Below are positions 36,202-46,422 of a stretch of 64,000 bases of DNA, piece after piece. The notes under the pieces are model-generated. The model was not told the origin of the DNA. It saw only the letters and a program-made list of their open reading frames with translations, and ran no database searches. The DNA is from Coriaria nepalensis (Eukaryota; Streptophyta; Magnoliopsida; Cucurbitales; Coriariaceae), in assembly GCA_027186245.1 (NCBI GenBank), contig CP114499.1, forward strand, positions 8,003,001 through 8,067,000, read 5' to 3'. Position 1 is the first letter of the stretch. Each line of letters opens with the position of its first letter. A program made the position numbers and the translations under genes.

Positions 36202-39200
36202 CTCCTCCTTGAAGCAATTGCTTATGACTCCCATTTTAGACCTAAAAAATTCGAATTTATGAGATGGCAAGGACTTGGTGAAGGCATCTGCAACTTGTTC
36301 TTCAGATTGGCAATGCATTAGCCTAATTTCTCCTTCTTTCACCCTTTCTCTAATGGAATGAAACTTCACTTGAATATGTTTTGTTCTTCCAAAATTCACT
36401 GGATTTTCTGCTATGGCAATAGCAGACTTACTATCACAATGGATCACAGTAGCTTCAGTTTGCTCCAGTCCCAAGTCCTTCAAAATTTTCCTCACCCAAA
36501 CTCCATGGTTGCAAGCAGCAGCAGCAGCAACATACTCTGCCTCTGCTGTGGACTGGGCTACAATGCTTTGTTTCCTTGAGCTCCAACAAAAAATTCCAGA
36601 CCCCAAAGAGAAACAAAAACCACTGGTGCTTTTAGAATCCTCCATAGATCCTGCCCAATCGCTATCAACATATCCTTCTAATGCTATCTCTCCTTTTTCA
36701 AACAGAATTCCATACTTGATTGTTCCATTCAAATATCTTAACACCCTTTTTGCTCCACCCATATGCAATTGAGAAGGACAATGCATAAACCTTGACAGGA
36801 GACTCACTGAGTGCATTATGTCTGGTCTGGTGGCTGTTAAGTACATCAGCCCCCCAATCATGCTTCTATATAAGGTCTCATCTACCCTATTAGAGCCATC
36901 GTCCCTTTTAAACTTATCACAGGCAGATAGAGGAGTGGACATGACTTTGCTTTCAACCATCTTAAACTTCTTAAGTAGTTCCTTCACATACTTCTCTTGG
37001 GAAATAAAGATTTTGTTTTTCATTTGAAACACTTCCATTCCAAGAAAGAACTTCATCAAGCCCAAATCAGTCATTTCAAATACAGATTTCATTTCTTTCT
37101 TTACTTCATCAATTGAACTAAGTTGATTACCAGTAACTAGAAGGTCATCCACATATAATGAAATGATAATAATAGAATCACCTGATTGCTTAATGTAGAG
37201 GGTAGGATCATTTTCACTCCTCCTGAAATCAGACTTGTAGAAATAATCATCTATTCTGCTATACCACGACCTGGGAGCCTGCTTGAGGCCATAAAGAGCC
37301 TTTTTCAACTTATAGACCTTCTCTTCATTTCCCCTCACTTCAAAACCTTCAGGTTGTTCAACATATACATCCTCTTCTAGAATTCCATTTAAGAAAGCCG
37401 ATTTAACATCTAATTGATGTATAAACCAGCCTCTTCCAGCAGCTAAGGCAACAAGAAGCCTTATGGTATCCAACCTGGCAACAGGAGCAAAAGTGTCTGT
37501 GTAATCCACCCCATACTGCTGTGAATACCCTTTCACTACCAATCTTGCTTTGTATTTATTGATGGAATTATCAGCATTGAGTTTGAGCTTGTATATCCAC
37601 TTTAAACCAATGATCTTCTTCTTTTCTGGCTTGTCAACTAGAATCCAAGTTTGATTCTTGTTGACCATTCTCAACTCCTCCTCCATGGCTTTCCTCCAAT
37701 TCTGATCTTCACAAGCTTCTCCAAAGCATCTTGGTTCCATCACAGCAACATTAGCCACTTGGTAAATTTCATTCAGATTTCTGAACCTAGGATTGACAGG
37801 TTCATAATCTGAATCTTCATCAGATTCTAAGGAGGGATTCAGAATCCGATCATGATCTTCAATCTCCATCAACTCTTCGTAGTTAGATTCTTCAAACCAA
37901 TTGTAGATTGCATTTTCATCTACTATGAGGTCTCTGCACACAGAAACTTTGTTGCTGCTAGGAATGTACACTCTATAGCCTTTACTATTAGCTCCATACC
38001 CTATCATGATTCCCTTCTCTGCCTTGACAGAGAGCTTGTCTCTTCTAGCTTCTGGTATGTGACTAAAGCAAACAGATCCAAACACCTTGAGATGAGAAAC
38101 ACTTGGTTTTCTAAGATGCCAAGCTTCATAGGGTGTTTTGTCTTCAACTGCTTTGGTTGGCAGGATGTTGAGCAAATATACTGCAGTATTAGCAGCTTCT
38201 GCCCAAAACCTTCTTGGGACTTTCTTCTCAGCCATTAGACTTCTAACCATCTCCATAATAGTTCTATTCCTTCTTTCTGAAACTCCATTTTGCTGTGGAG
38301 TGTAGGGAATAGAGAGCTGATGTCTAATTCCTTGATCTTCACAGAATTTTTTAAATTCTGTTGAAGTGTATTCACCCCCATTATCTGACCTTAAAGTCTT
38401 CATCTTCATCCCACTTTGAGTCTCAACATACTTTTTGAACTTCACAAAATTCCCAAATACTTCAGACTTCTCTTTCATGAATGCAATCCAGCAGAATCTG
38501 GAGTGGTCATCGATGAAGGTGACATAATACTTGCTACCATTGAGTGAGGCTTCCCTCATTGGTCCACATACATCAGAATGTATCAATTCAAGCCTCTCTT
38601 TGGCTCTGTAGGCTTGGTTCTTGGGAAAAGCTTTTCTTTTTAGCTTTCCCATTTGACAACTTTCACAGGTTTGGTTTAGAGGCTGCACCATTGGAAGGTC
38701 TTCTACCATCTCCATAGCTTTCAGTTTCTGTAAGGCCTTATGATCAGGATGACCAAACCTCTTGTGCCAAATCCAAGACTCATCTGATTTGCACATTAAA
38801 GCATGATGATCCCACTGAACAGCAAAGCTATTTTGCACAACAGGGACCCTGGCTACTTCATTCTTACTAGAGTCCATTATGGTGCAATTATTGTTTTCAA
38901 ATGTCAGAGTGAAACCACTCTTCATGAGCTGACCAACACTCAACAGATTGTGCTGCAATCTTGGCACCAGAAGAACATTTGAGATCAGCTTCGAACCCTT
39001 CTTGGTTTTGACAGCAACAATGCCTCTACCTTTTGCTTTGACTGCATCTCCATTTCCAACTATGATGGTGGTTGAAAAAGTAGTGTCAAGCTCCCTGAAT
39101 AGACTCTCATCATGAGTCATATGGTTGGTGCATCCACTGTCAATAAGCCATTTATTCTTAGATTGACTTTTGACAGATTCTCTTGCCATAAACAGAAATT

Positions 39201-40119
39201 CCTCTTTGTCAACTTTCTCTGCTGCATTAACCCGTTCATTATCATCTCGAGCCTTGTTCTTCTCATTCCTCTTCTTGTTACAATCCTTCTCTATATGACC
39301 AAACAACTTGCAATAGAAGCACTGTGGCTTTCCCTTCCAATAGCAATTCTTTTCTGAGTGATTCTTCCTTTTGCAGATAGAGCAAGGAGGATGCTTTTTC
39401 CACTCAGCACTGCTCGATCTAGATGAGCTGCTCCCTTGATACTTCTTCCAAGGCTTAGGCTGATGTTTTGCTTGAAAAGCTCCTTCTACTTCTTCATCCT
39501 TCTTCTTAGCATGTCTTGATTCATTTGCTTCCAAAGAACCTGTTAACTCTGACAGAGTCAAGGAACCAAGGTCCTTGCTTTCCTCTATTGCATCTATTTT
39601 AGAATCAAACTTAGATGTCACACTGACAAGCATTTTATCTACCAACATCTTCTCTGTAACCTTCTCACCAAGGTTCTTCATCTGATTTGAAACTTCCATC
39701 ATTCTTCCTGCATAGTCCTTGATGCATTCTGACTCCTTCATTCTCAACCTTTCAAACTCTCTTTTAAGGTTTAAGAGTCTGATACTTCTCACCCTTTCTG
39801 ATCCTTGAAATTCTGTTTTCAAGAGATCCCATGCTTCTTTGGAAGACTCTACTCCTACTATCCGAGTGAACAGCTTGTCCTCTATCCCAGATTGAATGAT
39901 GGCCAAGGCTTTGAAATTGTTCTGTCTGTCTGTCTTATGTTGTCTGATTTGTTCGAGGGTGTAGTCCACATCTTCTGCAGGTGGTTCATAGCCATTTTCA
40001 ACTGACTCCCAAAGACCATGAGCACGCAAATAAGTGGTCATCTTGGCTGACCACAGCTGATAAGCTTCACCATTAAAGACTGGTGGTGAAAGCAGATTGA
40101 CACCTTGATTAGGGGCCAT
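36196..40119 (-). CDS. copia gag-pol polyprotein, intact
   Basis: 1307 residues in a single frame from ATG at 40119. Domains in order: a UBN2/gag region (residues 1-230); two zinc knuckles (about 245-285), the second reading CFYCKLFGHIEKDC; protease with WLIDSGCTNHM (about 325); the GAG-pre-integrase HxxxxH..CxxC region (about 450-490); integrase with DDE residues around HSDVCGP, SDNGGEY and the later Glu; reverse transcriptase with LDVKSAFLNG and the YVDD catalytic box (about 800-1050); and RNase H with DSDWAGS and AEAEYVA (about 1150-1250). No stop or frameshift interrupts it. The stop TAG (36196-36198) is formed by the TGTTAG of the 3' LTR itself. Confidence 0.97.
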   Translation of the reverse strand: MAPNQGVNLLSPPVFNGEAYQLWSAKMTTYLRAHGLWESVENGYEPPAEDVDYTLEQIRQHKTDRQNNFKALAIIQSGIEDKLFTRIVGVESSKEAWDLLKTEFQGSERVRSIRLLNLKREFERLRMKESECIKDYAGRMMEVSNQMKNLGEKVTEKMLVDKMLVSVTSKFDSKIDAIEESKDLGSLTLSELTGSLEANESRHAKKKDEEVEGAFQAKHQPKPWKKYQGSSSSRSSSAEWKKHPPCSICKRKNHSEKNCYWKGKPQCFYCKLFGHIEKDCNKKRNEKNKARDDNERVNAAEKVDKEEFLFMARESVKSQSKNKWLIDSGCTNHMTHDESLFRELDTTFSTTIIVGNGDAVKAKGRGIVAVKTKKGSKLISNVLLVPRLQHNLLSVGQLMKSGFTLTFENNNCTIMDSSKNEVARVPVVQNSFAVQWDHHALMCKSDESWIWHKRFGHPDHKALQKLKAMEMVEDLPMVQPLNQTCESCQMGKLKRKAFPKNQAYRAKERLELIHSDVCGPMREASLNGSKYYVTFIDDHSRFCWIAFMKEKSEVFGNFVKFKKYVETQSGMKMKTLRSDNGGEYTSTEFKKFCEDQGIRHQLSIPYTPQQNGVSERRNRTIMEMVRSLMAEKKVPRRFWAEAANTAVYLLNILPTKAVEDKTPYEAWHLRKPSVSHLKVFGSVCFSHIPEARRDKLSVKAEKGIMIGYGANSKGYRVYIPSSNKVSVCRDLIVDENAIYNWFEESNYEELMEIEDHDRILNPSLESDEDSDYEPVNPRFRNLNEIYQVANVAVMEPRCFGEACEDQNWRKAMEEELRMVNKNQTWILVDKPEKKKIIGLKWIYKLKLNADNSINKYKARLVVKGYSQQYGVDYTDTFAPVARLDTIRLLVALAAGRGWFIHQLDVKSAFLNGILEEDVYVEQPEGFEVRGNEEKVYKLKKALYGLKQAPRSWYSRIDDYFYKSDFRRSENDPTLYIKQSGDSIIIISLYVDDLLVTGNQLSSIDEVKKEMKSVFEMTDLGLMKFFLGMEVFQMKNKIFISQEKYVKELLKKFKMVESKVMSTPLSACDKFKRDDGSNRVDETLYRSMIGGLMYLTATRPDIMHSVSLLSRFMHCPSQLHMGGAKRVLRYLNGTIKYGILFEKGEIALEGYVDSDWAGSMEDSKSTSGFCFSLGSGIFCWSSRKQSIVAQSTAEAEYVAAAAACNHGVWVRKILKDLGLEQTEATVIHCDSKSAIAIAENPVNFGRTKHIQVKFHSIRERVKEGEIRLMHCQSEEQVADAFTKSLPSHKFEFFRSKMGVISNCFKEEC
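36202..36212 (-). other. polypurine tract
   Basis: On the element's strand the sequence AAGGAGGAG immediately precedes the TGTTAG start of the 3' LTR, the expected place for plus-strand priming. Confidence 0.75.
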
Positions 40120-40196
40120 TTTGTTTGGTTGCTGGTGGTTTGGAAACTGACAGTAGAGATGGATTTGGAAAGCTTGTTAGGATATACTCTAACTGT

Positions 40197-40208
40197 GCTC
40201 TGATACCA
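40197..40208 (-). other. primer-binding site, initiator tRNA-Met
   Basis: On the element strand the bases directly after the 5' LTR read TGGTATCAGAGC, the standard complement to the 3' end of plant initiator tRNA-Met used by copia elements. Confidence 0.92.
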
Positions 40209-40855
40209 TGTTAGAACTCAAACAGAAGAAAATGTGAAACTCACCTTGCTCACAAGAACAAAAAACAGAGAAGGAAGACAGTGAGAGAGAGAGTCTAAAA
40301 TAAAACTGGAAAATCTATATTTTTCTATTTCTGGAACAATGTCATTTTAATACAACCAACATGACCAACGTACAAGACAATAGCAACAACAATAAATGCA
40401 AATAAGAACACCCATACATCTAAAGGAAATCTATGTATCAACAAGAATGGCCTAAACCAGAAAAACATGCTGAAAAACAGCAATCTTACCAACTCTTGTA
40501 CTAAAGCTTCCATAAGAGGCAAAAGTACCCAAAAACTTCTCCAATGCAATCCAGCCTTCACGTGCACTTCCAACACTTTATAAACATGATAACAAATTGA
40601 AACAAACTGAATTCTTCCCTCCAAAACATGATATTGATGACAGCATAGCAGCAAAACAGCAACCTTGAGCAACCGGCTAGATGAGGTTCTAAAATAAGCT
40701 ACACACCTCTGATTCACTTGATTCCAATTACTACAAGTCCAAAATGATGCATACTAACTAAAGGTATAGGAGTCAACGCCAAAAAAATTAACCAAGGAAA
40801 AAGTCAACTCTGAGAATGATTAAAGGCATAAGTGAGCAGCTTCAACCTTCTAACA
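40209..40855 (-). repeat. right LTR (5' LTR of the element)
   Basis: 647 bp, nearly identical to the left LTR (two differences seen by eye). As the 5' LTR it should hold the element's promoter. Ends TG...CA. Confidence 0.95.
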
Positions 40856-40860
40856 CGATG
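40856..40860. repeat. target-site duplication, right copy (CGATG)
   Basis: Matches 35550-35554. The split exon resumes immediately after it. Confidence 0.95.
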
Positions 40861-41418
40861 AAACCAAACAACGTAATAGTAATAACATCAGTTGCGCTAA
40901 CACGGCTGATCAGCTGGTCTGTTTCAGGCCGCACCATTCTTCACCGATCAGTAACGACTTTTTTTTTTTTTTTTCTCTCTGTTTCTGACAATCTTTTGAT
41001 CTGTATATTCTCAACACGTTTCTTCTTTGGAGCAGGTATAAGTGATCGGGAGATCTTTTTCGATTCACGTGCTTGGTTAGATTCCGACGATGAAGATTTC
41101 TTCAGCGTTAACGGAGGTGCTGGAAAATATCATCATTCCTTTTTTAATAAAGAAAAAAGGAAATAAAATCATACATGTAATTGTTTGCTTGTTTTCAATT
41201 TTGCAGGTACACCATCTCGAAGCAATACTCCGAACCGGCATAGCTTCAGGTCTCCGGCCGAGCTATCTTCTGCTGATGCGAACAAACAGCTAATCGAGCT
41301 CTTTCGCGATGACCCGGTTGGGCAGGTTGTCCCCCCAGCAAGTTCAGAATCCGGTGATGATGATATGAGAGGAAAGTTGGCCCAGCCTCCACACGGTTGC
41401 CTTCCGGCATTGGGCTGA

Positions 41419-41996
41419 ACACTGAGCTTTCGGACCTCGTGTAGGCAGCAAGCATCGTATGAATGATAATGCCAGATTCATTGCCCGATTTATATGACAG
41501 GGCTTGTATAAAACTTACGAGTTGAATGCTAATGGATTCGCTTCTAATTTCTAAACATTGATAAGTGTCTCTTTTTTAGGCTCCATTTGGCGTTGCTCCC
41601 GTTGCGTGAAAATTGATATTATTATGTTGTATAAATTCAAATTTCTAGAAGTTCTCTTTTTGTTTGTTTAGCTGATCAGATTAACAATTAATGATTATTC
41701 TTAAAAAATTAAGAACTCAGTTTAATTTAGATTTAATTTTTGAGTATTATTAGATTATAGTAGTTAAAATTTGGATTTGAAGTCTCTTATTACAATTAGG
41801 ATAAACTTTGAGGATTTATAATAATGGCGGTTTATGTAGTTTCTCCAATTAAAATTCATCCCGCCAACTTTACTACTCTACTTTCTCTAGTGCACTTTGG
41901 TCGTTCACTCGTGAAATACAAGTACACTGTCGTTTCTTCACGGTGATCGATCATGGAAATGAGAGCTTGAACTCTTGATTTCTAAGTTTGAGAGTG
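41419..41996. other. intergenic, no gene seen
   Basis: Holds the 3' flank of the interrupted gene and AT-rich DNA. Nothing else supported. Confidence 0.45.
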
Positions 41997-44430
41997 GCAG
42001 AAAGCGGTGGAACAAGTGTTCGAAACCGAAGATGAAGACGACGCTTTCACTCGCGCTAATTCGATAGGAACAGACCACAAAGCTCCTCAATTCGATTTTT
42101 CAACGTCGATCTCAGGGTTTTTCCAGGGTTTATCTTTATCGCATTCATCGCCATCTTATACCTGGTTCGAAACGTTATGAATCCCATCGAAGAATCTCAG
42201 AGTCATAGGGCTATCACGCCATTTCCCGCTCCAAAAGTTATGGACCTTCCTCTTTTTTTTTTTTTTAATCAGAGTTTCCTTTCTATATTCTTATCCCAGG
42301 TGCATTGATTTCTGAGGGATACATTCCCCCCCTCTCTCGATGAATTTATTATGACATACTTGCTCATTTCCTGTTTTGCAGGATCAGTTGGAAGTCCATT
42401 CCTCTGGTTTTAAGAACCTTCCAATTCACAATTTATCTGTTCTTGTCCAGGATAATCTTGCAGAACAGGTATATTTCTTCTCATGCATTTAGATGCCTAC
42501 TGATAAAGATTGTATGGTATATTTTCATGTGCACAGGTAAGTTATCTCCTTACATACATCTGTTCTTACAGGAAAAACGGTTAGGTCGACTGCAGTTACC
42601 TGACATTTCTGTAAGCTCTCCAAATATTTTAGTTTTTCAGGTATGATTTCGTGTAGGTAAGAAGCATACTTGTCCTAGAATTCCAACCTATTTAAACTAA
42701 TCAAGCATCCGCGCTTCTTTTTGGATCTTGCCTCTTGTTTGTCTCCTCGGTTTCGCTGCTATGTAGGTTTCTGATAGGATTCCATTCAAAGCAGATTTCG
42801 CCTCTGTCTCTGGAACTGATTTGCCAAGTTCTAGAGTAGAAGAACGGGTCAGCAGCTGTCTTACAGGTATGGTTGCCACTGTTGTTCTGAATCGGTGAAA
42901 TTAATAGAAAGAGGAATTCAAATTTTCGTACACAAATCACTAGTGGAAAGAAGAAAGAATAAATGACAGTTCACTAAAGCGAATTTGTTATGATAAAAGG
43001 AGGAAGAAAGTGAAAGTTGACTATAAACATATTTATTGCTTCGTCGGTACATCACTAACAAGTCAATTGACACCAAATTTGAAAAGTGCTTCCATCTGGC
43101 TGATCATGTATCCCAATGCACTTACACATATACTTCGTCTTCCTCTATGATCTTTACTGTACTGTGCTTTCTTTTTCAAACTTATCATTCCACATGGTCG
43201 GTGCTGTGTTACTCTCTATGGCATCTTAAACAGATGTTATATTTATCTAGTATGCTAGTTTGGTTTCAAATAATATTGTGAACTTGTGAATGTAAAACAA
43301 AGCTGAATCAAAATGATTGATAGATCTTCTCTCTTTTTAATCTTTTTTTGAAATTGAGCTTTTAAAAGTTTATTCTTTTATCCAGAAACTAATTATAAAA
43401 TTATATTATTAATTACTAAAATTTCAGGTTGATCCGGAATCTATTACTGTCGGCAAGGCTGCCATTGCAAACTTACTCGACGGTATTGGCTACTTCTATG
43501 GACAGTCAGATATTGCATTTCCATAAGTTTCCGCTGTAAGTAAATTCATGATAGTTATGACTTCTGTAGAAGCTATCACAAGTCCTTTAATGGTTATTAG
43601 TTAATTCTTGCTTTCCATGTTATTAATTACAAAATTGTGCAACAAGCTCCAATAGTATCAAGTAGTCAATTTTAAACAGTTAACTATCATTCATTGCGAA
43701 AGAAGAACCTTGAGAGAATAGTGACTTTTTGGGGGTTGGGGAGAGGCAGCCTTTCTGAACAATTCTTTCATCTAAGTATAGCCTTTGGCTGCTTTGTTTT
43801 GCGGCTTTCAGTTCTTTGAGTTTTCATTCTTCAAAGATCTGCTATTTGATAGAGTTTCCATTTATTTTGCTCAACGAACTAAATCTGGTGTCCATGATAA
43901 CAGATATTAGAGACAGAAAAGAAAAAAACAGGTGGTAGATGTTGATGCTCATTGCTTCTAATAAGCCGGATAATTCCACCTGTAAGTTGAATAGATCATG
44001 CTATTCTATTCATAAAGCTTCTTCCTGTTTACGTTAACTTGGCTATAATTGATTCTTCTATCATAAATTTTTTGTGTAGGAATCATCGATTCTAGGAAAG
44101 CAGCTTGATATAATTTATAACCGGAGCTTACTGTGGACTGACTATGAGCCAGAGTCATTCATGATGAATTGAGAAGCAACCTGATAAGGTATGGTTTCGG
44201 AGTTCCTATGAGATTGTGACCAGTACTTGTTCATAACGGTCTTTCTACCCTAAGATGCATTATTCATTTTGTTGCAGAAATGTGGTCCGAAATTATCATT
44301 CGACAGGATTTTTGTGGGAGCAGTATGATCAGAAGAAAGGGAAAAGGGGCCCGTCTGTTTACTGGTTGGAAATCGCTCGTGATTTTATTAATGGAAAAAG
44401 GTTACACAGAGTCGTAGGGCCCCTATGACG
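41997..44430 (+). pseudogene. mannosyl-oligosaccharide glucosidase I (GCS1) pseudogene
   Basis: Pieces of glucosidase I, the ER enzyme that trims the outermost glucose from N-glycans, appear in the right order. They are a membrane-anchor segment (GFIFIAFIAILYLVRN) followed by ITPFPAPKVMDLP (42120-42250); exon-like pieces HSSGFKNLPIHNLSVLVQ and LGRLQLPDISVSSPNILVFQ (42380-42640); VGKAAIANLLDGIGYFYGQ (about 43455-43510); SSILGKQLDIIYNRSLLW (about 44090-44140); and NVVRNYHSTGFLWEQYDQ (about 44280-44340), then ARLFTGWKSLVILLM in a shifted frame and a stop. The region after VMDLP and nearly all of the GH63 catalytic domain, between GYFYGQ and SSILGKQ, are missing. Frames are broken by stops and shifts. 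It cannot encode an enzyme. The intact Arabidopsis gene is At1g67490 (GCS1/KNOPF). Confidence 0.85.
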
Positions 44431-44880
44431 GTTTCTCCACAACTTCTAAGCCCATGTCTGGAGCAATAGATGGTTCAAAATGTGTAGCAGACGGTGCTCG
44501 GTTTGAAGATTTTCTACAATTAGGTCGAGTCTCAATTTATTATACTTAGTGCCCATGGTCAGTTAATGCGCCACTGCCCTTTGATTTCATTTCCCCTAGC
44601 ATAGTGGGCAAATTGGACCCTCAATAACCAAGAATTGGGGAGTTGTTTGGCAAGGCGCAAAAAACTAGGCGATAGCTTACTAACGAGAATTAGGCGGAGG
44701 AACGTTAGAATATAGACCAGATTTGGGCCTCCTAACATAAAAAGTTACACTAACCATAGGCTTTAACATGATCTTGGAAAAATACCTGAGCCTCGAAGAA
44801 CAAGAGACGGAATGGGACGCTGTTTGGGAATGGCCGAGGCTCAAAACAAATAAGTTGCGAACAGAAGACAGATGAAGACA
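44431..44880. other. intergenic, no gene seen
   Basis: Downstream of the glucosidase pseudogene. No recognisable coding or repeat feature before the repeat block begins. Confidence 0.4.
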
Positions 44881-45560
44881 GATGGGTCGATGTTCAGTCC
44901 CAAATTACAGAATGGCTCCAACCTTTAAGGTCCAAATCAAGGAGGTGAATGGCCTAACAGTTCGGCCCAAAAAATAAAAGCTGCTGATATCTACTGGAGA
45001 CGAAAAGTTCAGCCCAAAATGAAAGCCGCGTACCGATCCAGAACTTGAGACGAACAGTTCGGACCAAAAATAAAATGTCGAATACTGGAACAAGCTTGAT
45101 GAACAGTTTGGCCCAAAAGTGAATGCTGTGTACCGGGACAAACAGTTCGACCCCAATAAAAAAGTTGCGAGACCCGAAAAAGACGAATTGTTTGACCCAA
45201 AAAATAAAGTTTAACGGTTGAGAGGAACAGATTGCCTAAAAATATAGGCTGCATACTGAGACCGAACTTTAACGGTTCGCCGGCAAAACCGGCAAAAAAA
45301 AAAAGTCACGAACGGGAGACTGAATTTAAGACGAACAGTTTGACACTAAAAGGTATGTTGCAGACTGCGGACCAAACTTGAGACAACAATTCAGCCCAAA
45401 AATAAGAGCTGCGAACGAACTGGAGACCGAACGAACTGGAGACCGAACTTCAGATAAATGAGTATAAACGAGTGGAGACCGAACTGGAGACGAGTGGGTC
45501 GACGTTCGGGCCCAAATTATAAAATGGCCCAATAAGGGGCATAACCCAAATTTAACTCTC
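44881..45560. repeat. degenerate tandem repeat (minisatellite-like)
   Basis: A word like GAACAGTTCGGCCCAAAA followed by A/T-rich spacer, GCTGCG and an ACTGGAGACCGAAC-like word recurs about ten times. Starts of the CAGTTCG word lie near 44958, 45005, 45055, 45104, 45143, 45186 and 45228, with looser copies near 45274, 45336 and 45389. Spacing is about 40-60 bp. Copies are too divergent for a fixed unit. Open frames across it (rich in GPNCSS-like words) are a result of the repeat. It is probably a decayed satellite or transposon-internal repeat. Confidence 0.7.
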
Positions 45561-46422
45561 ACTCTCCTCCTTGAATAAATTTCACGACCCTTCGGAGCGC
45601 TCCCCGAAAGGGTATTTTGAAGCGAAGTAATAGCAGACTGCTACAAGCAAATACATGAAGTTTTCCATGCACAATTTCCGGCAGATTTATGATTAGAACG
45701 ATCGTATTCCGCATAAAATAGGATTATAATGTGAAATTTGCAACTATGTTTCTCCATCTATTCTGATTGACGTGCTAGATTTTTTTAAATCCTCTTATGT
45801 AAACCAAAATCGAATAACTGTAAGAACAAGACAAATAAATAAATGGTAATAAGCTAGAATCTACCATCAACATCAACAAACCAATACCCAATGGTAATTA
45901 ATTCTTCCCATGGTACACGTGTCTTCTTCTCATGATATAGCAGTGAGACAAAAGTTACCCGAGGCGTACTTAATAATACAGGCATCAAATATCCCATTTT
46001 CTTGCTCGACTTTGGATTGCTTCTTAGGATTCTGGCTACTTAAAAAAACATCTCCATTAGGTAGGTCTGACACCTAAACAACGGACTAAAAAAGTAAATA
46101 GTCTACAGCTTCCTATATTAAACGCGCCCTGCCCCTGCCTATAGTCTACACCTAAACATCTCCATTGCTTCTTAGGATTCTGGCTGCTTAAAATTTATTT
46201 TCCCTTTGTGTTGTTGTAACAAAACCATAAGGGTCTATAACTACAGGCCAGTTGTAAGGTGAACACAATTTTCTCGGGGGATCGAATATTTTGTTCCCGA
46301 GTCTTATCAGCAGCTAATGATTGTCCCAATAGCTAGTATACAAAGATGTAATACATTAAGATATCACTTCAAACACAAATACGCACCTTCCATCCAGCTA
46401 CTTAGCTCACATCTTCTGCCAT
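45561..46422. other. intergenic with a short dispersed duplication
   Basis: AT-rich DNA downstream of NUP54. The word TTGCTTCTTAGGATTCTGGC, followed by T-A/G-CTTAAA, occurs twice, near 46017 and 46167. No gene seen. Confidence 0.45.

Larger units (their letters stand above)
35555..40855 (-). mobile_element. complete Ty1/copia LTR retrotransposon
   Basis: A 5301-bp element with two 647-bp LTRs (35555-36201 and 40209-40855), each bounded by TG...CA and TGTTAG/CTAACA ends, and a 5-bp target-site duplication. The coding strand is minus, so the right LTR is the functional 5' LTR. Next to it is a primer-binding site for initiator tRNA-Met, and next to the left LTR a purine tract. One uninterrupted 1307-codon gag-pol frame lies between. 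By eye the LTRs differ at only two positions, so the element inserted recently and may still be able to move. Confidence 0.97.
35500..41418 (+). pseudogene. At3g27210-like gene, first exon split by a copia element
   Basis: The coding start MGNSSCLRAHTNTSPPLD (ATG at 35500; the N-terminal Gly and Cys fit N-myristoylation/acylation) runs to 35554, where the retrotransposon begins. The reading frame resumes after the duplicated target site at 40861 and continues to 40950. It then joins exons 41036-41116 and 41207-41418 by GT-AG introns, ending TGA at 41416-41418. The later exons carry the family core FFDSRAWLDSDDEDFFSVNG, then TPSRSNTPNRHSF and a SADANKQLIELFRD segment. This matches the small plant family named after the uncharacterised Arabidopsis protein At3g27210. 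Removing the element and one target-site copy leaves an uninterrupted frame, so inactivation is due to the insertion alone. Function is unknown. Confidence 0.85.

Noticed and set aside
36358..40005. Plus-strand frames of 60-128 codons across the copia body
   Set aside because: All are shadows of the intact minus-strand gag-pol frame.
44905..45562. Several 78-83 codon minus-strand frames rich in GPNCSS words
   Set aside because: They are translations of the degenerate tandem repeat, in different frames, with no conserved protein.
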